Assembly: GCF_036030735.1 (NCBI RefSeq)
Contig: NZ_CP107928.1
Location: 2,356,001-2,420,000 of the forward strand
Source: Streptomyces sp. NBC_00425
Lineage (GTDB): Bacteria; Actinomycetota; Actinomycetes; Streptomycetales; Streptomycetaceae
DNA: 64,000 nucleotides
Direction: 5' to 3'
Within the stretch, counting starts at the first letter, position 1. The number at the start of each line of letters is the position of its first letter. The translations under genes and the position numbers were made by a program. Positions 17,004 through 27,211 of the stretch are shown piece after piece. The notes below the pieces were generated by a model. The model was given only the letters and a program-made list of their open reading frames with translations, made no database searches and was not told where the DNA came from.

Positions 17004-18047
17004 TCAGCCGTCTTCGGGAGCGGGGAGTTCGCCGGAGCCGCGGGCGAGGTAGCGGGTGGGCAGCACGCGGTGACGGGCGGGTCCGCCCTCGCCCTCGAGC
17101 CGGTCGAACAGCAGGCTCGCGGCCTCCCGGCCGATGGCGGCGTGGTCCTGGGCGATCACCGAGATGCCGGGTTCGAGCAGGTCGGCGAGGGGCAGGTCGT
17201 CGAATCCGATCAGGGCCACGCGGCGCTGTAGCTGAAGCTCCTGCAGGGTCATGCGGGCCCCGACGGTCAGGAGGTTCTGGCCGGAGACGAGCGCGGTGGG
17301 CGCGTGGGCGAGGGCCAGAAGTGCGCGGGTGGCCGCGCGGGCGGCTTCCGCGCCGTGCAGGCCGCGCCTGACGAGGGAGGGGTGCAGGACGCATCCCGCT
17401 TCGGCGAGCCCCTCCACGAACCCGGCGTAACGCTCTTCGGCGGTCCAGATCGAGCGGAGATCCCCGAGGAAGGCGATGCGCCGGTGGCCTGCCTCGTGCA
17501 GTCTTTTCACCGCCGCCCGCACGCCCGCGCGGTTGTCCACGGTCACGGTGTCCACCTGCGGCGCCGTGGTGCGGCGGTCCACGCAGACGACGGGTGTGCC
17601 GGCGCGGCGGGCAGCGTCGAGGTCGGTGTCGTTCTGGCCGGTGGGCACCACGATGAGGCCGTCGACCCGGCGGGCGGTGAGCGTCTTCAGCAGGCCGCGT
17701 TCCCGGACCGGGTCCTCGTCGGTGGATCCGGCCAGGAGCAGCAGGCCGCGCTCGGCGGCGGCGTCCTCCACCGCACGGTGCAGCGCGGCGGAGAAGGGGT
17801 TGGCCGCGTCCTCCAGGACCAGGCCGAGGGTGCTGGTGCGGCGGTCGGCCCGGCGCAGGCTGCTGGCCGTCAGATCGTGGCGGTAGCCGAGCAGCTCGGC
17901 GGCGCGCGTCACCCGTTCCGCCAGGTCGGGGGTGACGGGCTTGCCGTTGATGACCCGTGAGACGGTGGCGATCCCCACCCCGGCCATGGTCGCGACGTCG
18001 CGCATGGTGGCGGGCCGCCGACCCGTGTCGTCCTGCTGGCTGGGCAA
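17004..18047 (-). CDS. LacI-family transcriptional repressor of the GH32 gene
   Basis: A 347-residue repressor: N-terminal helix-turn-helix and hinge (MRDVATMAGVGIATVSRVINGKPV), then a periplasmic-binding-protein-like sugar sensor (VGARMTLQELQLQRRVALIGFDDLPLADLLEPGISVIAQD). The start is TTG 18047 with GGGGAGAG upstream; ATG 18005 at the HTH has no ribosome site. It is divergent from the fructan hydrolase, and a perfect 10-base LacI-type palindrome sits between them. It therefore most likely represses the hydrolase until a fructan-derived sugar is bound, and may autoregulate. Confidence 0.93.
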   Translation of the reverse strand: MPSQQDDTGRRPATMRDVATMAGVGIATVSRVINGKPVTPDLAERVTRAAELLGYRHDLTASSLRRADRRTSTLGLVLEDAANPFSAALHRAVEDAAAERGLLLLAGSTDEDPVRERGLLKTLTARRVDGLIVVPTGQNDTDLDAARRAGTPVVCVDRRTTAPQVDTVTVDNRAGVRAAVKRLHEAGHRRIAFLGDLRSIWTAEERYAGFVEGLAEAGCVLHPSLVRRGLHGAEAARAATRALLALAHAPTALVSGQNLLTVGARMTLQELQLQRRVALIGFDDLPLADLLEPGISVIAQDHAAIGREAASLLFDRLEGEGGPARHRVLPTRYLARGSGELPAPEDG

Positions 18048-18169
18048 CGTTCTCTCCCCGATCTCGGTGGCTGAGCGAAGGGCACCCGTACAGCCGTTCC
18101 GATCCTCGCACCCAGCAGTTTTCCTGCACAGGGTCTGGACTTCGGCGACAGGTTGCCCCTACGTTCAGC

Positions 18170-18179
18170 GAAACGTTTC
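18170..18179. promoter_or_regulatory. LacI-family operator GAAACGTTTC
   Basis: A perfect palindrome of the common LacI/CcpA-type half-site (GAAACG/CGTTTC), 123 bases before lacI-type TTG 18047 and 213 bases before the GH32 ATG. It sits beside TTGAC (18186-18190), a possible -35 hexamer for the hydrolase. Confidence 0.7.
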
Positions 18180-18314
18180 CAGCGGTTGACTGGAGCCGCC
18201 GACGCCGCTGCCCGCACAGCCTGGCTCGCCCTGGCCTTGGACGAGGCCGAGGGCGAGCCGCCGCCCGCACCGACACGCGTGAAGCGCCGCCACCACCCGG
18301 CACGCGCGAAGCGT

Positions 18315-18344
18315 CACCCGCACCCGCACCCGCACCCGCACCCG
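18315..18344. repeat. Five exact copies of CACCCG
   Basis: A perfect hexanucleotide repeat in the 5' leader of the GH32 gene, about 50 bases before its start codon. Copy number could vary by slippage and alter the leader length. Confidence 0.85.
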
Positions 18345-18391
18345 CCAGATGTCTACGGCTGAGCCGTGCCCGCCTGCCTGCAAGGAGCGCC

Positions 18392-20944
18392 ATGTCCAGA
18401 ACCGTCCGTCCGCGCCGCAGACTCCTGGCCGCACTGGCCGTCCTGTCCGGGCTCGGCCTGGTCGCCGCCTCCCCCGCCACGGCCGTCCCGCTCTACCACG
18501 AGCAGTACCGCCCCCAGTTCCACTTCACCCCGGCCCAGAACTGGATGAACGACCCCAACGGCCTCGTCTACCACAAGGGCAAGTACCACCTGTTCTTCCA
18601 GTACAACCCGGCCGGCAACAGCTGGGGCAACATGTCCTGGGGCCACGCGGTCAGCACCGACCTCGTGCACTGGAAGCAGCTCCCGGTGGCCATCCCCCAG
18701 GACGACCAGGAGATGATCTTCTCCGGCAGCGTGGTGCTGGACAAGGACAACACCACCGGCTTCGGGACCAGGAAGAACCCTCCGCTCGTCGCCGTCTACA
18801 CCAGCGCGCAGAAGGTCTCGGGCAAGCAGCAGCAGGCCCTTGCCTACAGCACCGACGGCGGCACCACCTGGACCAAGTACTACGACAACCCGGTGCTCGA
18901 CATCGGCTCGGACAACTTCCGCGACCCCAAGGTCTTCTGGTACGCCCCCACGCGCCGCTGGCTGATGGCGGTCGCCCTCGCCGACCAGCACAAGATCTCC
19001 TTCTACAGCTCGGCCGACCTCAAGCACTGGACCCACCAGAGCGACTTCGGCCCGGCGGGCGCCACCGGCGGGGTGTGGGAGTGCCCGGACCTGTTCCCGC
19101 TCCAGGTCGACGGCGACCCGCAGAAGACGAAGTGGGTGCTGGCCGTCAACCTCAACCCCGGCGGCATCGCGGGCGGCTCCGGCGCCCAGTACTTCGTCGG
19201 CGACTTCGACGGCAAGAAGTTCACCTCCGACGACCCCGGCACCACGTACACCCCGCCGAGCGGCACCGTCACGCAGGACTTCGAGTCCGGCTCGTTCGGC
19301 GACTGGACGGCCACCGGGAGCGCGTTCGGCAGCGCGCCCGCGACCGGTGCGGTGGACGGCCAGTCACAGGTAACCGGCTTCGAGGGCAAGGCTTTCGCTG
19401 ACAGCTTCCACGGCGGCGACGCCTCCACCGGCACGCTGACCTCGCCCCCCTTCACCGTGACCAGCAACCACATCAACTTCAAGGTCGGCGGCGGCAACCA
19501 CCCGCACGACCCCGACGCCGTCCTGGGCGACGCGCCGACACCCACCGGTGAAACCCTCGCCGACTTCGAAGGCAGCACCTACACCAGCCCCATCGGCGAC
19601 TGGACCACCACCGGCGACGCCTTCGGCACCGGCCCGGCCCAGGGCACCCTCCCCAACCAGCAGCAGGTCACCGGCTACCTCGGCAACGGACTCGTCAACA
19701 CCTTCCTCAACGGCGACGCCTCCACCGGCACCCTCACCTCCCCGGCCTTCACCGTCGACAAGAAGTACCTGGACTTCCTCATCGGCGGCGGCGCCCACCC
19801 CGCGAGCTCCGACGCCCCCACCGCCGTCGAACTCATCGTGGACGGCAAGGTGGTGCGCTCCGCCACCGGATCCAACGGCGAAGCCCTGAACTGGGCCTCC
19901 TGGGACCTGTCCGACCTGCAGGGCAAGCAGGCCCGGATCAAGGTCGTGGACGACAACACCGGCGGCTGGGGCCACATCGACCTCGACCAGGTCGTCCTCT
20001 CCGACACCCAGGCGAAGCCCCCCTCCACCGAGACCGGCGTCAACCTGCTCGTCGACGGCAAGGTCGTCCAGAGCGTCACCGGCGCCGACTCCGAGAACCT
20101 CGACTGGGCCTCCTTCAACACCACCGCCTACAAAGGCAAGAAGGTCCAGCTCCAGATCGCCGACGCCAACTCCGGCGGCTGGGGACACATCCTCGCCGAC
20201 CAGTTCACCGCCGCCGACAAGCCCGCCCTGAACTCCACCCAGCGCGCCCACTGGCTCGACTACGGCGCGGACTTCTACGCCGCCAACACGTGGACCGACG
20301 CACCCGGCGGCCGCCGCGTCATGATCGCCTGGATGAACAACTGGAACTACGGGCAGGCCATCCCCACCAGCCCGTGGCGCAGCGCCGACACCTTCCCCCG
20401 CCAGCTCTCCCTGCAGACCGTGAACGGCAAGGTCCAGCTGATCCAACAGCCGGTCCGCGAACTGACCGGTCTGCACGGCGCCGGCACCCGGGTGCCCAGC
20501 ACACGCGTCGCGAACACCACCACCCGGCTCGCCGTGCACGGCAGCACCCAGGAACTCCAGGCCGACCTCACCGCCGGCACCGCCGACCGCTTCGGCCTGG
20601 ACGTCCATGCCGGCGGCGGGCAACGCACCCGCATCGGCTACGACACCACCACCGGCGAGGTCTACATCGACCGCACCGCCTCCGGCGCGACCGACTTCGA
20701 CCCCGCCTTCTCCGGCGTCCAGCACGCCCCCCTCGCCCTCGACGGCGGCCGGCTGAGCCTGCACATCCTTGTCGACGCATCCTCCGTAGAGGTCTACGCC
20801 CAGAACAGTCGTGGCGAACAGGTCACCCTCACCGACCAGGTCTTCCCCGACCCCTCCAGCACCGGCGTCGACGCCTTCGCCGAAGGCGGCACCGCCACCC
20901 TCGACCACATGCAGGCGTGGCAGCTGAAGTCCATCTGGCCGTGA
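18392..20944 (+). CDS. Secreted GH32 levanase/inulinase with nested inserted domains
   Basis: An 850-residue exported glycoside hydrolase of beta-fructans. ATG 18392 follows AAGGAG and starts a signal peptide. The five-bladed propeller shows nucleophile Asp54 (WMNDPNG), transition-state Asp178 (FRDP) and acid/base Glu230 (WECPDLF). At about residue 294 the propeller is interrupted by roughly 320 residues of repeated beta-sandwich sequence. It then resumes at AHWLDYGADFYAANTW...RRVMIAWMNNW, followed by the usual C-terminal sandwich domain. Length is about 350 residues more than a minimal levanase because of the insert. The gene is divergent from a LacI repressor with an operator between them. 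The family is certain; exo versus endo and levan versus inulin are not. Confidence 0.95.
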   Translation: MSRTVRPRRRLLAALAVLSGLGLVAASPATAVPLYHEQYRPQFHFTPAQNWMNDPNGLVYHKGKYHLFFQYNPAGNSWGNMSWGHAVSTDLVHWKQLPVAIPQDDQEMIFSGSVVLDKDNTTGFGTRKNPPLVAVYTSAQKVSGKQQQALAYSTDGGTTWTKYYDNPVLDIGSDNFRDPKVFWYAPTRRWLMAVALADQHKISFYSSADLKHWTHQSDFGPAGATGGVWECPDLFPLQVDGDPQKTKWVLAVNLNPGGIAGGSGAQYFVGDFDGKKFTSDDPGTTYTPPSGTVTQDFESGSFGDWTATGSAFGSAPATGAVDGQSQVTGFEGKAFADSFHGGDASTGTLTSPPFTVTSNHINFKVGGGNHPHDPDAVLGDAPTPTGETLADFEGSTYTSPIGDWTTTGDAFGTGPAQGTLPNQQQVTGYLGNGLVNTFLNGDASTGTLTSPAFTVDKKYLDFLIGGGAHPASSDAPTAVELIVDGKVVRSATGSNGEALNWASWDLSDLQGKQARIKVVDDNTGGWGHIDLDQVVLSDTQAKPPSTETGVNLLVDGKVVQSVTGADSENLDWASFNTTAYKGKKVQLQIADANSGGWGHILADQFTAADKPALNSTQRAHWLDYGADFYAANTWTDAPGGRRVMIAWMNNWNYGQAIPTSPWRSADTFPRQLSLQTVNGKVQLIQQPVRELTGLHGAGTRVPSTRVANTTTRLAVHGSTQELQADLTAGTADRFGLDVHAGGGQRTRIGYDTTTGEVYIDRTASGATDFDPAFSGVQHAPLALDGGRLSLHILVDASSVEVYAQNSRGEQVTLTDQVFPDPSSTGVDAFAEGGTATLDHMQAWQLKSIWP
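19268..20219 (+). repeat. Nested duplicated module inside the GH32 gene
   Basis: The encoded insert is built as half of a module, then a whole second copy, then the other half of the first. First half: DFESGSFGDWTATGSAFG...STGTLTSPPFTV...VGGGNHPHD (to about 19520). Whole copy: DFEGS...GDWTTTGDAFGTG...STGTLTSPAFTV...IGGGAHP...LIVDGKVVRSATG...GGWGHIDLDQVVL (about 19555-20005). Final half: NLLVDGKVVQSVTG...NSGGWGHILADQF (about 20035-20215). Confidence 0.8.
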
Positions 20945-21227
20945 CACGCCCCGGGACCGTGCGCCGGACGCCCCCGGCGGCGTCCGGCGTGCACCCGCCC
21001 CCGCGCCGGGCCCGGCCGGACGCGCAGGCGGGGTCGGGCGGCACCGGTACGGGGGCCGCCCCCTATGCGCCGTGAAAGGCAGTGATGTCCCGGTAGATCC
21101 GGGCCCCTTCGTCATCGCGCGGCCACGGAGCGAGTTCACACTTCCGCCCCACAGGGAGTCGTGTGACACTGGCGTCTGCTGTCCGCACTGCGGACCCCGT
21201 CCACACCGTCCCCCACGAAAGTGCTCC

Positions 21228-21896
21228 GTGCGCTCTCTCCCACTGCCGCTCGCCCTCACCGCGCGTCTGACCCCGGTGGTCGTACTCGCCTGTGCCGGCT
21301 GGGCGATGTCGTCCGGCCCGTCCGACGAACCGCAGGACACGGCGAGCAAGGACACGCAGAAGACGCAGTCCGACAAGTCGTCCGGGCCGTCCTCCACCGC
21401 TGTCTCCAAGACGTACGCCGCCGCGCCCGCCCCCTGCACCGGTGTGACCGTGAAGACGGTCACCGCGCTCGTGCCGGGCGCCAAGACGGCGGGCAAGGAG
21501 ATCCCCTCCACGGACACCGCGCTGCGCCGCACCTGCTCCTGGAACGCGCTCAAGGGCTACGACTACCGCTGGCTCGACATCTCCTTCGAGATCGCGGACT
21601 CCGACGAGGCGGCGCAGAGCTCGTACAAGGAGCGCACCAAGGAGAAGAGCGGCGGCGGGGCGGTGCCGGGACTCGGCGACGAGGGCTACTCGGTGGTGAA
21701 CCTCACGACCGAGGACAAGCAGCAGACCCGCGAGGGCGTCGTCATCGCCCGGGTGGCCAACGCGCTGGTGATCGTCAACTACAACGGCAGCGACTTCGAG
21801 ACGAAGAAGGCGCCCGCCACCGACGAGATCAACAAGGGCGCGATCAAGGCCGCGAAGGAAGCGGTGGCCGCCCTGCAGAGCGGCAGCAAGACCTGA
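21228..21896 (+). CDS. Putative lipoprotein (DUF3558-like)
   Basis: A 222-residue predicted lipoprotein. Start GTG 21228 places a lipobox-like VLAC at residues 19-22 after a hydrophobic stretch, followed by a Ser/Thr/Lys/Gln linker; earlier in-frame starts would bury this signal. The globular part has two cysteines (PCTGVTVKTV, RRTCSW) and an overall pattern like actinobacterial DUF3558 lipoproteins, namely a conserved CSW and a mid-protein GLGDEGY motif. Function is unknown; it is probably surface-attached. A 19-base perfect hairpin follows the stop. The ribosome site is weak. Confidence 0.72.
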   Translation: MRSLPLPLALTARLTPVVVLACAGWAMSSGPSDEPQDTASKDTQKTQSDKSSGPSSTAVSKTYAAAPAPCTGVTVKTVTALVPGAKTAGKEIPSTDTALRRTCSWNALKGYDYRWLDISFEIADSDEAAQSSYKERTKEKSGGGAVPGLGDEGYSVVNLTTEDKQQTREGVVIARVANALVIVNYNGSDFETKKAPATDEINKGAIKAAKEAVAALQSGSKT

Positions 21897-21922
21897 GTTC
21901 TCCGCATTCCGGCCGGCGGACC

Positions 21923-21971
21923 GGCGCCCGCGGCACGCACGCGGGATGCGTACGTGCGTGCCGCGGGCGCC
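21923..21971. terminator. 19-base perfect hairpin between convergent genes
   Basis: Arms 21923-21941 and 21953-21971 are exactly complementary with an 11-base loop. It starts 26 bases after the lipoprotein stop and ends 4 bases before the NCS1 permease stop, so it is well placed as a bidirectional terminator. Confidence 0.85.
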
Positions 21972-21975
21972 CGTC

Positions 21976-23505
<1,530 letters not shown>

Positions 23506-23650
23506 GGGCAGGCCAATCAAACGAGGGGTGGATCCGGAAAGGCCGTGCGGGGTCTCCGGCCCCCTCCTCCCCGGACGGTGGAGGAGGGGAGAACTGGAGT
23601 GGGGGGATGGGGAGGGGAGCGGTGGGGAGCCGCGCGCGGGAGGGGAGGGG

Positions 23651-24670
23651 TCAGCCGTTGACCGCCGGGATCACCGTCGTGCCGTAGGCGTCGATGACCT
23701 TCTCCTGCGCGTCGTGCATGTCGTAGACGGCGAACTGGTCGACGCCGAGGTCGCGCAGGGCGTTCAGCTTCTCGATGTGCTTCTCGACCGGTCCGATGAG
23801 GCAGAACCGGTCGACGATCTCGTCGGGCACGAACGCGGTGTCGGGGTTGTCGCTGCGTCCGTGGTGCGAGTAGTCGTACCCCTGCCGGGCCTTGATGTAG
23901 TCGGTGAGCTCCTCGGGTACCTGGGAGGAGTGCTCGCCGTACTTCGACACCAGGTCGGCCACGTGGTTGCCGACCATGCCGCCGAACCACCGGCACTGCT
24001 CGCGGGCGTGGGCCAGGGCCTGCGGGGAGTCGTCGTCGGTGACGTACGCGGGGGCGGCGACGCAGATCCTGACCTCGCCCGGGTCGCGTCCGGCGGCGGC
24101 CGCCGCGTCCTTCACCGCCTTCACCATGTACTCGGTGAGGTACAGGTCGGCGAGCTGGAGGATGAAGCCGTCGGCCTCCTCGCCGGTCATCTTCAGCGCC
24201 TTCGGGCCGTACGCGGCCATCCAGACGGGCAGCCGGGCGTCGTCCTTGATCCAGGGGAACCTCACGACCGTCCCGCCGAGGTCCGCCTCCTGGCCCGAGC
24301 CGAGCGCGCGGATGACCTTCATGGCCTCGCTGATCCGGGCGAGGGTGTTGGGTGCGCGGCCGGCGACGCGCATCGCGGAGTCGCCGCGGCCGATGCCGCA
24401 GACGGTGCGGTTGCCGAACATGTCGTTGAGGGTGGCGAAGGTGGAGGCGGTGACCTCCCAGGTGCGGGTGCCGGGGTTGGTCACCATGGGGCCGACGGTC
24501 AGCCTGTCGGTGTTCGCGAGGATCTGACTGTAGATCACGAACGGTTCCTGCCAGAGCACGGCCGAGTCGAAGGTCCAGCCGTAGGTGAAGCCGTTCCGTT
24601 CGGCGCGCTGCATCAGGCTGACGACCTTGGAGGCCGGCGGGTCGGTCTGCAGGACGAGTCCGAAGTCCAT
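23651..24670 (-). CDS. LLM-class (probably F420-dependent) oxidoreductase
   Basis: A 339-residue luciferase-like TIM-barrel oxidoreductase with typical start MDFGLVLQTDPP, core GIGRGDSAMRVAGR and LPVWMAAYGPKALKMTGEEADGFIL. It resembles the TIGR03842 (CPS_4043) group, related to F420-dependent methylene-tetrahydromethanopterin reductase. Its exact reaction is unknown. AGGAG lies eight bases before ATG 24670. It sits 11 bases after the dihydropyrimidinase stop, so the two are co-transcribed. It may reduce or oxidise the pyrimidine or hydantoin ring, since no dihydropyrimidine dehydrogenase is present in the block. Confidence 0.88.
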   Translation of the reverse strand: MDFGLVLQTDPPASKVVSLMQRAERNGFTYGWTFDSAVLWQEPFVIYSQILANTDRLTVGPMVTNPGTRTWEVTASTFATLNDMFGNRTVCGIGRGDSAMRVAGRAPNTLARISEAMKVIRALGSGQEADLGGTVVRFPWIKDDARLPVWMAAYGPKALKMTGEEADGFILQLADLYLTEYMVKAVKDAAAAAGRDPGEVRICVAAPAYVTDDDSPQALAHAREQCRWFGGMVGNHVADLVSKYGEHSSQVPEELTDYIKARQGYDYSHHGRSDNPDTAFVPDEIVDRFCLIGPVEKHIEKLNALRDLGVDQFAVYDMHDAQEKVIDAYGTTVIPAVNG

Positions 24671-24681
24671 GTGCGCTGCTC

Positions 24682-26085
24682 CTAGTTGAGGTACTGACAG
24701 GTGGAGCGCGGGGTGTAGACGCCGTGCCCGGCGTGTCCGGTGTACTCCCGCTCGGTGATGACGGGCTCGCCCCGCGACAGCACCGTCTCGACGCGGCCGG
24801 TGATCCGCTTGCCCTCGTAGGCCGAGTAGTCGACGTTCATGTGGTGGGTCTCGGCGGAGACGGTCTGCTCGGCCTGCGGGTCGTAGATCACGACGTCGGC
24901 GTCGGCGCCCGGGGCGATGGTGCCCTTCTTGGGGTACATGCCGAACATGCGGGCCGGGGTGGCGCAGGCGATCTCGATCCAGCGGCGGCGGCTGATGTGC
25001 CCGTCGACGACGGCCTGGTGGAGCAGGTCCATACGGTTCTCGACGCCCGGCAGGCCGTTGGGGATCTTCGAGAAGTCGCCCCGGCCGAGCTCCTTCTGGC
25101 CCTCGAAGCAGAAGGGGCAGTGGTCGGTGGAGACGACCTGGAGGTCGTTGGTCCGCAGCCCCTGCCACAGCTTGGCCTGGTGCTCTCTCGGCCGCAGCGG
25201 GGTGCTGCACACGTACTTCGAGCCCTCGAAGCCCGGTTCGGCGAGGTTGTCGGTCGACAGGAACAGGTACTGCGGACACGTCTCGCCGAAGACGTTCAGC
25301 CCCTCGTCGCGCGCCCTGGCCAGTTCCGCAACCGCTTCCATCGCCGATACGTGCACCACGTACAGCGGTGCCCCGGCGACCTGCGCGAGCTTGATCGCGC
25401 GATGGGTGGCCTCGGCCTCCAGGAGGGCCTTGCGCACCTCGCCGTGGTACCTCGGGTCCGTCTCGCCGCGCGCCAGCGCCTGTTCGACCAGGACGTCGAT
25501 GGCGATGCCGTTCTCCGCGTGCATCATGATCAGTCCGCCGTTCTCGGCGGAGCGCTGCATGGCGCGCAGGATCTGGCCGTCGTCGCTGTAGAAGACGCCG
25601 GGATACGCCATGAACTGCTTGAAGGAGGTGACGCCCTCCTCCACCAGCCGGTCCATCTCCTTGAGCGTGTCCTGGTTCACGTCAGAGACGATCATGTGGA
25701 AGCCGTAGTCGATCGCGCAGTTGCCCTCGGCCTTCGCATGCCAGGCGTCGAGGCCTTCGCGCAGGCTGTGCCCGACGCTCTGCACCGCGAAGTCGACGAT
25801 GGTCGTCGTGCCGCCCCAGGCGGCTGCCCGGGTGCCGGTCTCGAAGGTGTCGGAGGCCGAGGTGCCGCCGAACGGCAGCTCCATGTGGGTGTGGACGTCC
25901 ACCCCGCCCGGGATCACGTACTTCCCGGTGGCGTCGATGACCCTCTCGGCGGTCCAGGCCTCGGCGGCCGGGGTGCCGGAGGCGGCGAGGGCGGCGATAC
26001 GGCCGTCCTCGATCAGGACGTCGGCGTGGATCTCGTCGGACGCGGTGATGACGAGACCACCCCGGATGACGGTTCGGCTGCTCAT
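24682..26085 (-). CDS. Dihydropyrimidinase / D-hydantoinase
   Basis: Opens dihydropyrimidine or hydantoin rings to N-carbamoyl amino acids, in the cytosol. The 467 residues match the full family length. The binuclear metal site is intact: His65 and His67 (HTH), carboxylated Lys156 (SFKQFMAYPG), His189 (MMHAENG), His245 (VVHVSA) and Asp321 (STDHCPF). AGGAGAGGGAGC precedes ATG 26085. It lies 94 bases after a beta-ureidopropionase-type gene and just before an LLM oxidoreductase. That order supports the reductive pyrimidine route or hydantoin use, with products passed to the nitrilases on either side of the PucR gene. Confidence 0.95.
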   Translation of the reverse strand: MSSRTVIRGGLVITASDEIHADVLIEDGRIAALAASGTPAAEAWTAERVIDATGKYVIPGGVDVHTHMELPFGGTSASDTFETGTRAAAWGGTTTIVDFAVQSVGHSLREGLDAWHAKAEGNCAIDYGFHMIVSDVNQDTLKEMDRLVEEGVTSFKQFMAYPGVFYSDDGQILRAMQRSAENGGLIMMHAENGIAIDVLVEQALARGETDPRYHGEVRKALLEAEATHRAIKLAQVAGAPLYVVHVSAMEAVAELARARDEGLNVFGETCPQYLFLSTDNLAEPGFEGSKYVCSTPLRPREHQAKLWQGLRTNDLQVVSTDHCPFCFEGQKELGRGDFSKIPNGLPGVENRMDLLHQAVVDGHISRRRWIEIACATPARMFGMYPKKGTIAPGADADVVIYDPQAEQTVSAETHHMNVDYSAYEGKRITGRVETVLSRGEPVITEREYTGHAGHGVYTPRSTCQYLN

Positions 26086-26179
26086 GCTCCCTCTCCTGCC
26101 GTGTTCAACACTGTTGTCGTGTCCGAGGGTTGCCGCCGGTCCGGCCCCCGTGCTCCGGACCGGCGGCGGCCGCGGCCGA

Positions 26180-27022
26180 CTACGGTGCGGTCAGCGGACC
26201 GTAGGCCTCCGGACGGCGGTCCCGGTAGAACTGCCAGCGGTCGCGGACCGCGCGCAGCTTCGCCATGTCGAGGTCGCGGACGACGAGTTCGGGCTCCTTG
26301 TCGCTGGCCACCTCCCCGACGAACTGGGCCTCCGGGTCCACGAAGTACGAGGTCCCGTAGAAGTCGTTGTCGCCGAGTTCCTCGACGCCGACCCGGTTGA
26401 TCGCGCCGACGAAGTACTCGTTGGCGACGGCGGCCGCCGGCTGTTCCAGCTGCCACAGGTACGCGGACAGACCGCGGGAGGTCGCCGACGGGTTGAAGAC
26501 GATCTCGGCGCCCTCGAGTCCCAGTGCGCGCCAGCCCTCGGGGAAGTGGCGGTCGTAGCAGATGTACACGCCGATCTTCCCGACGGCCGTCTCGAAGACC
26601 GGCCAGCCGACGTTCCCGGGGCGGAAGTAGAACTTCTCCCAGAAGCCCTTCACCTGCGGGATGTGGTGCTTGCGGTACTTGCCGAGGTAGGAACCGTCCG
26701 CGTCGATCACGGCGGCGGTGTTGTAGAGGACGCCGGGCTGCTCCTCCTCGTACATCGGCAGCACCAGGACGATGCCGTGCTCCCTGGCCAGCGCCTGGAA
26801 GCGCTGGACGATCGGGCCGTCCGGGATCTGCTCGGCGTACTCGTAGAACTGCGGGTCCTGGACCTGGCAGAAGTACGGTCCGTAGAACAGCTCCTGGAAA
26901 CACAGGACCTGGGCGCCCTGCGCGGCCGCGTCGCGGACCGCCTGCTCGTGCACCTGGATCATCGATTCCTTGTCGCCGGTCCAGGCCGTCTGGAAGACGG
27001 CGGCACGGATCACTCTGCTCAT
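26180..27022 (-). CDS. Nitrilase-superfamily amidohydrolase, beta-ureidopropionase type (copy 1)
   Basis: Removes CO2 and NH3 from an N-carbamoyl amino acid (or acts as a related carbon-nitrogen hydrolase). Its 280 residues carry the Glu44-Lys118-Cys155 triad (FQELF, KYRKHHIPQ, YICYDRHFPEG) and a NPSATSRGLS segment. It is a close paralogue of the gene at 30.1 kb, with the same length and the same triad positions. It heads the transcription unit that continues into dihydropyrimidinase, LLM oxidoreductase and permease. Candidate operator repeats lie 66-105 bases upstream. It is not a true nitrilase by context. Confidence 0.92.
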   Translation of the reverse strand: MSRVIRAAVFQTAWTGDKESMIQVHEQAVRDAAAQGAQVLCFQELFYGPYFCQVQDPQFYEYAEQIPDGPIVQRFQALAREHGIVLVLPMYEEEQPGVLYNTAAVIDADGSYLGKYRKHHIPQVKGFWEKFYFRPGNVGWPVFETAVGKIGVYICYDRHFPEGWRALGLEGAEIVFNPSATSRGLSAYLWQLEQPAAAVANEYFVGAINRVGVEELGDNDFYGTSYFVDPEAQFVGEVASDKEPELVVRDLDMAKLRAVRDRWQFYRDRRPEAYGPLTAP

Positions 27023-27087
27023 CGGGACCTCCGGTCGCTCGGTGTACGAGGAGCCTAGGAAGCCGATCGGCCTGCTTTGAGTTGCAC

Positions 27088-27127
27088 GGTGTCACGCCTG
27101 CGCACGTCCGGCGTGTCACCGTGTCAC
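27088..27127 (-). promoter_or_regulatory. Three GTGTCAC boxes upstream of the ureidopropionase operon
   Basis: GTGTCAC occurs at 27089-27095, 27113-27119 and 27121-27127. The first two sit in an 11-base inverted repeat (27088-27098 / 27110-27120) with one central mismatch and an 11-base spacer. The cluster lies between the PucR gene and the operon it probably controls. A palindrome GCCGATCGGC is at 27062-27071. Binding by PucR is inferred. Confidence 0.45.
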
Positions 27128-27211
27128 GTCTTCCCGGACCCATGTTTCACCACCGTTTTCCCAGGTCGTTCCATGTTTCTCAGCTGTTTCCCGTGCCCCG
27201 GCCGCGCGCGG

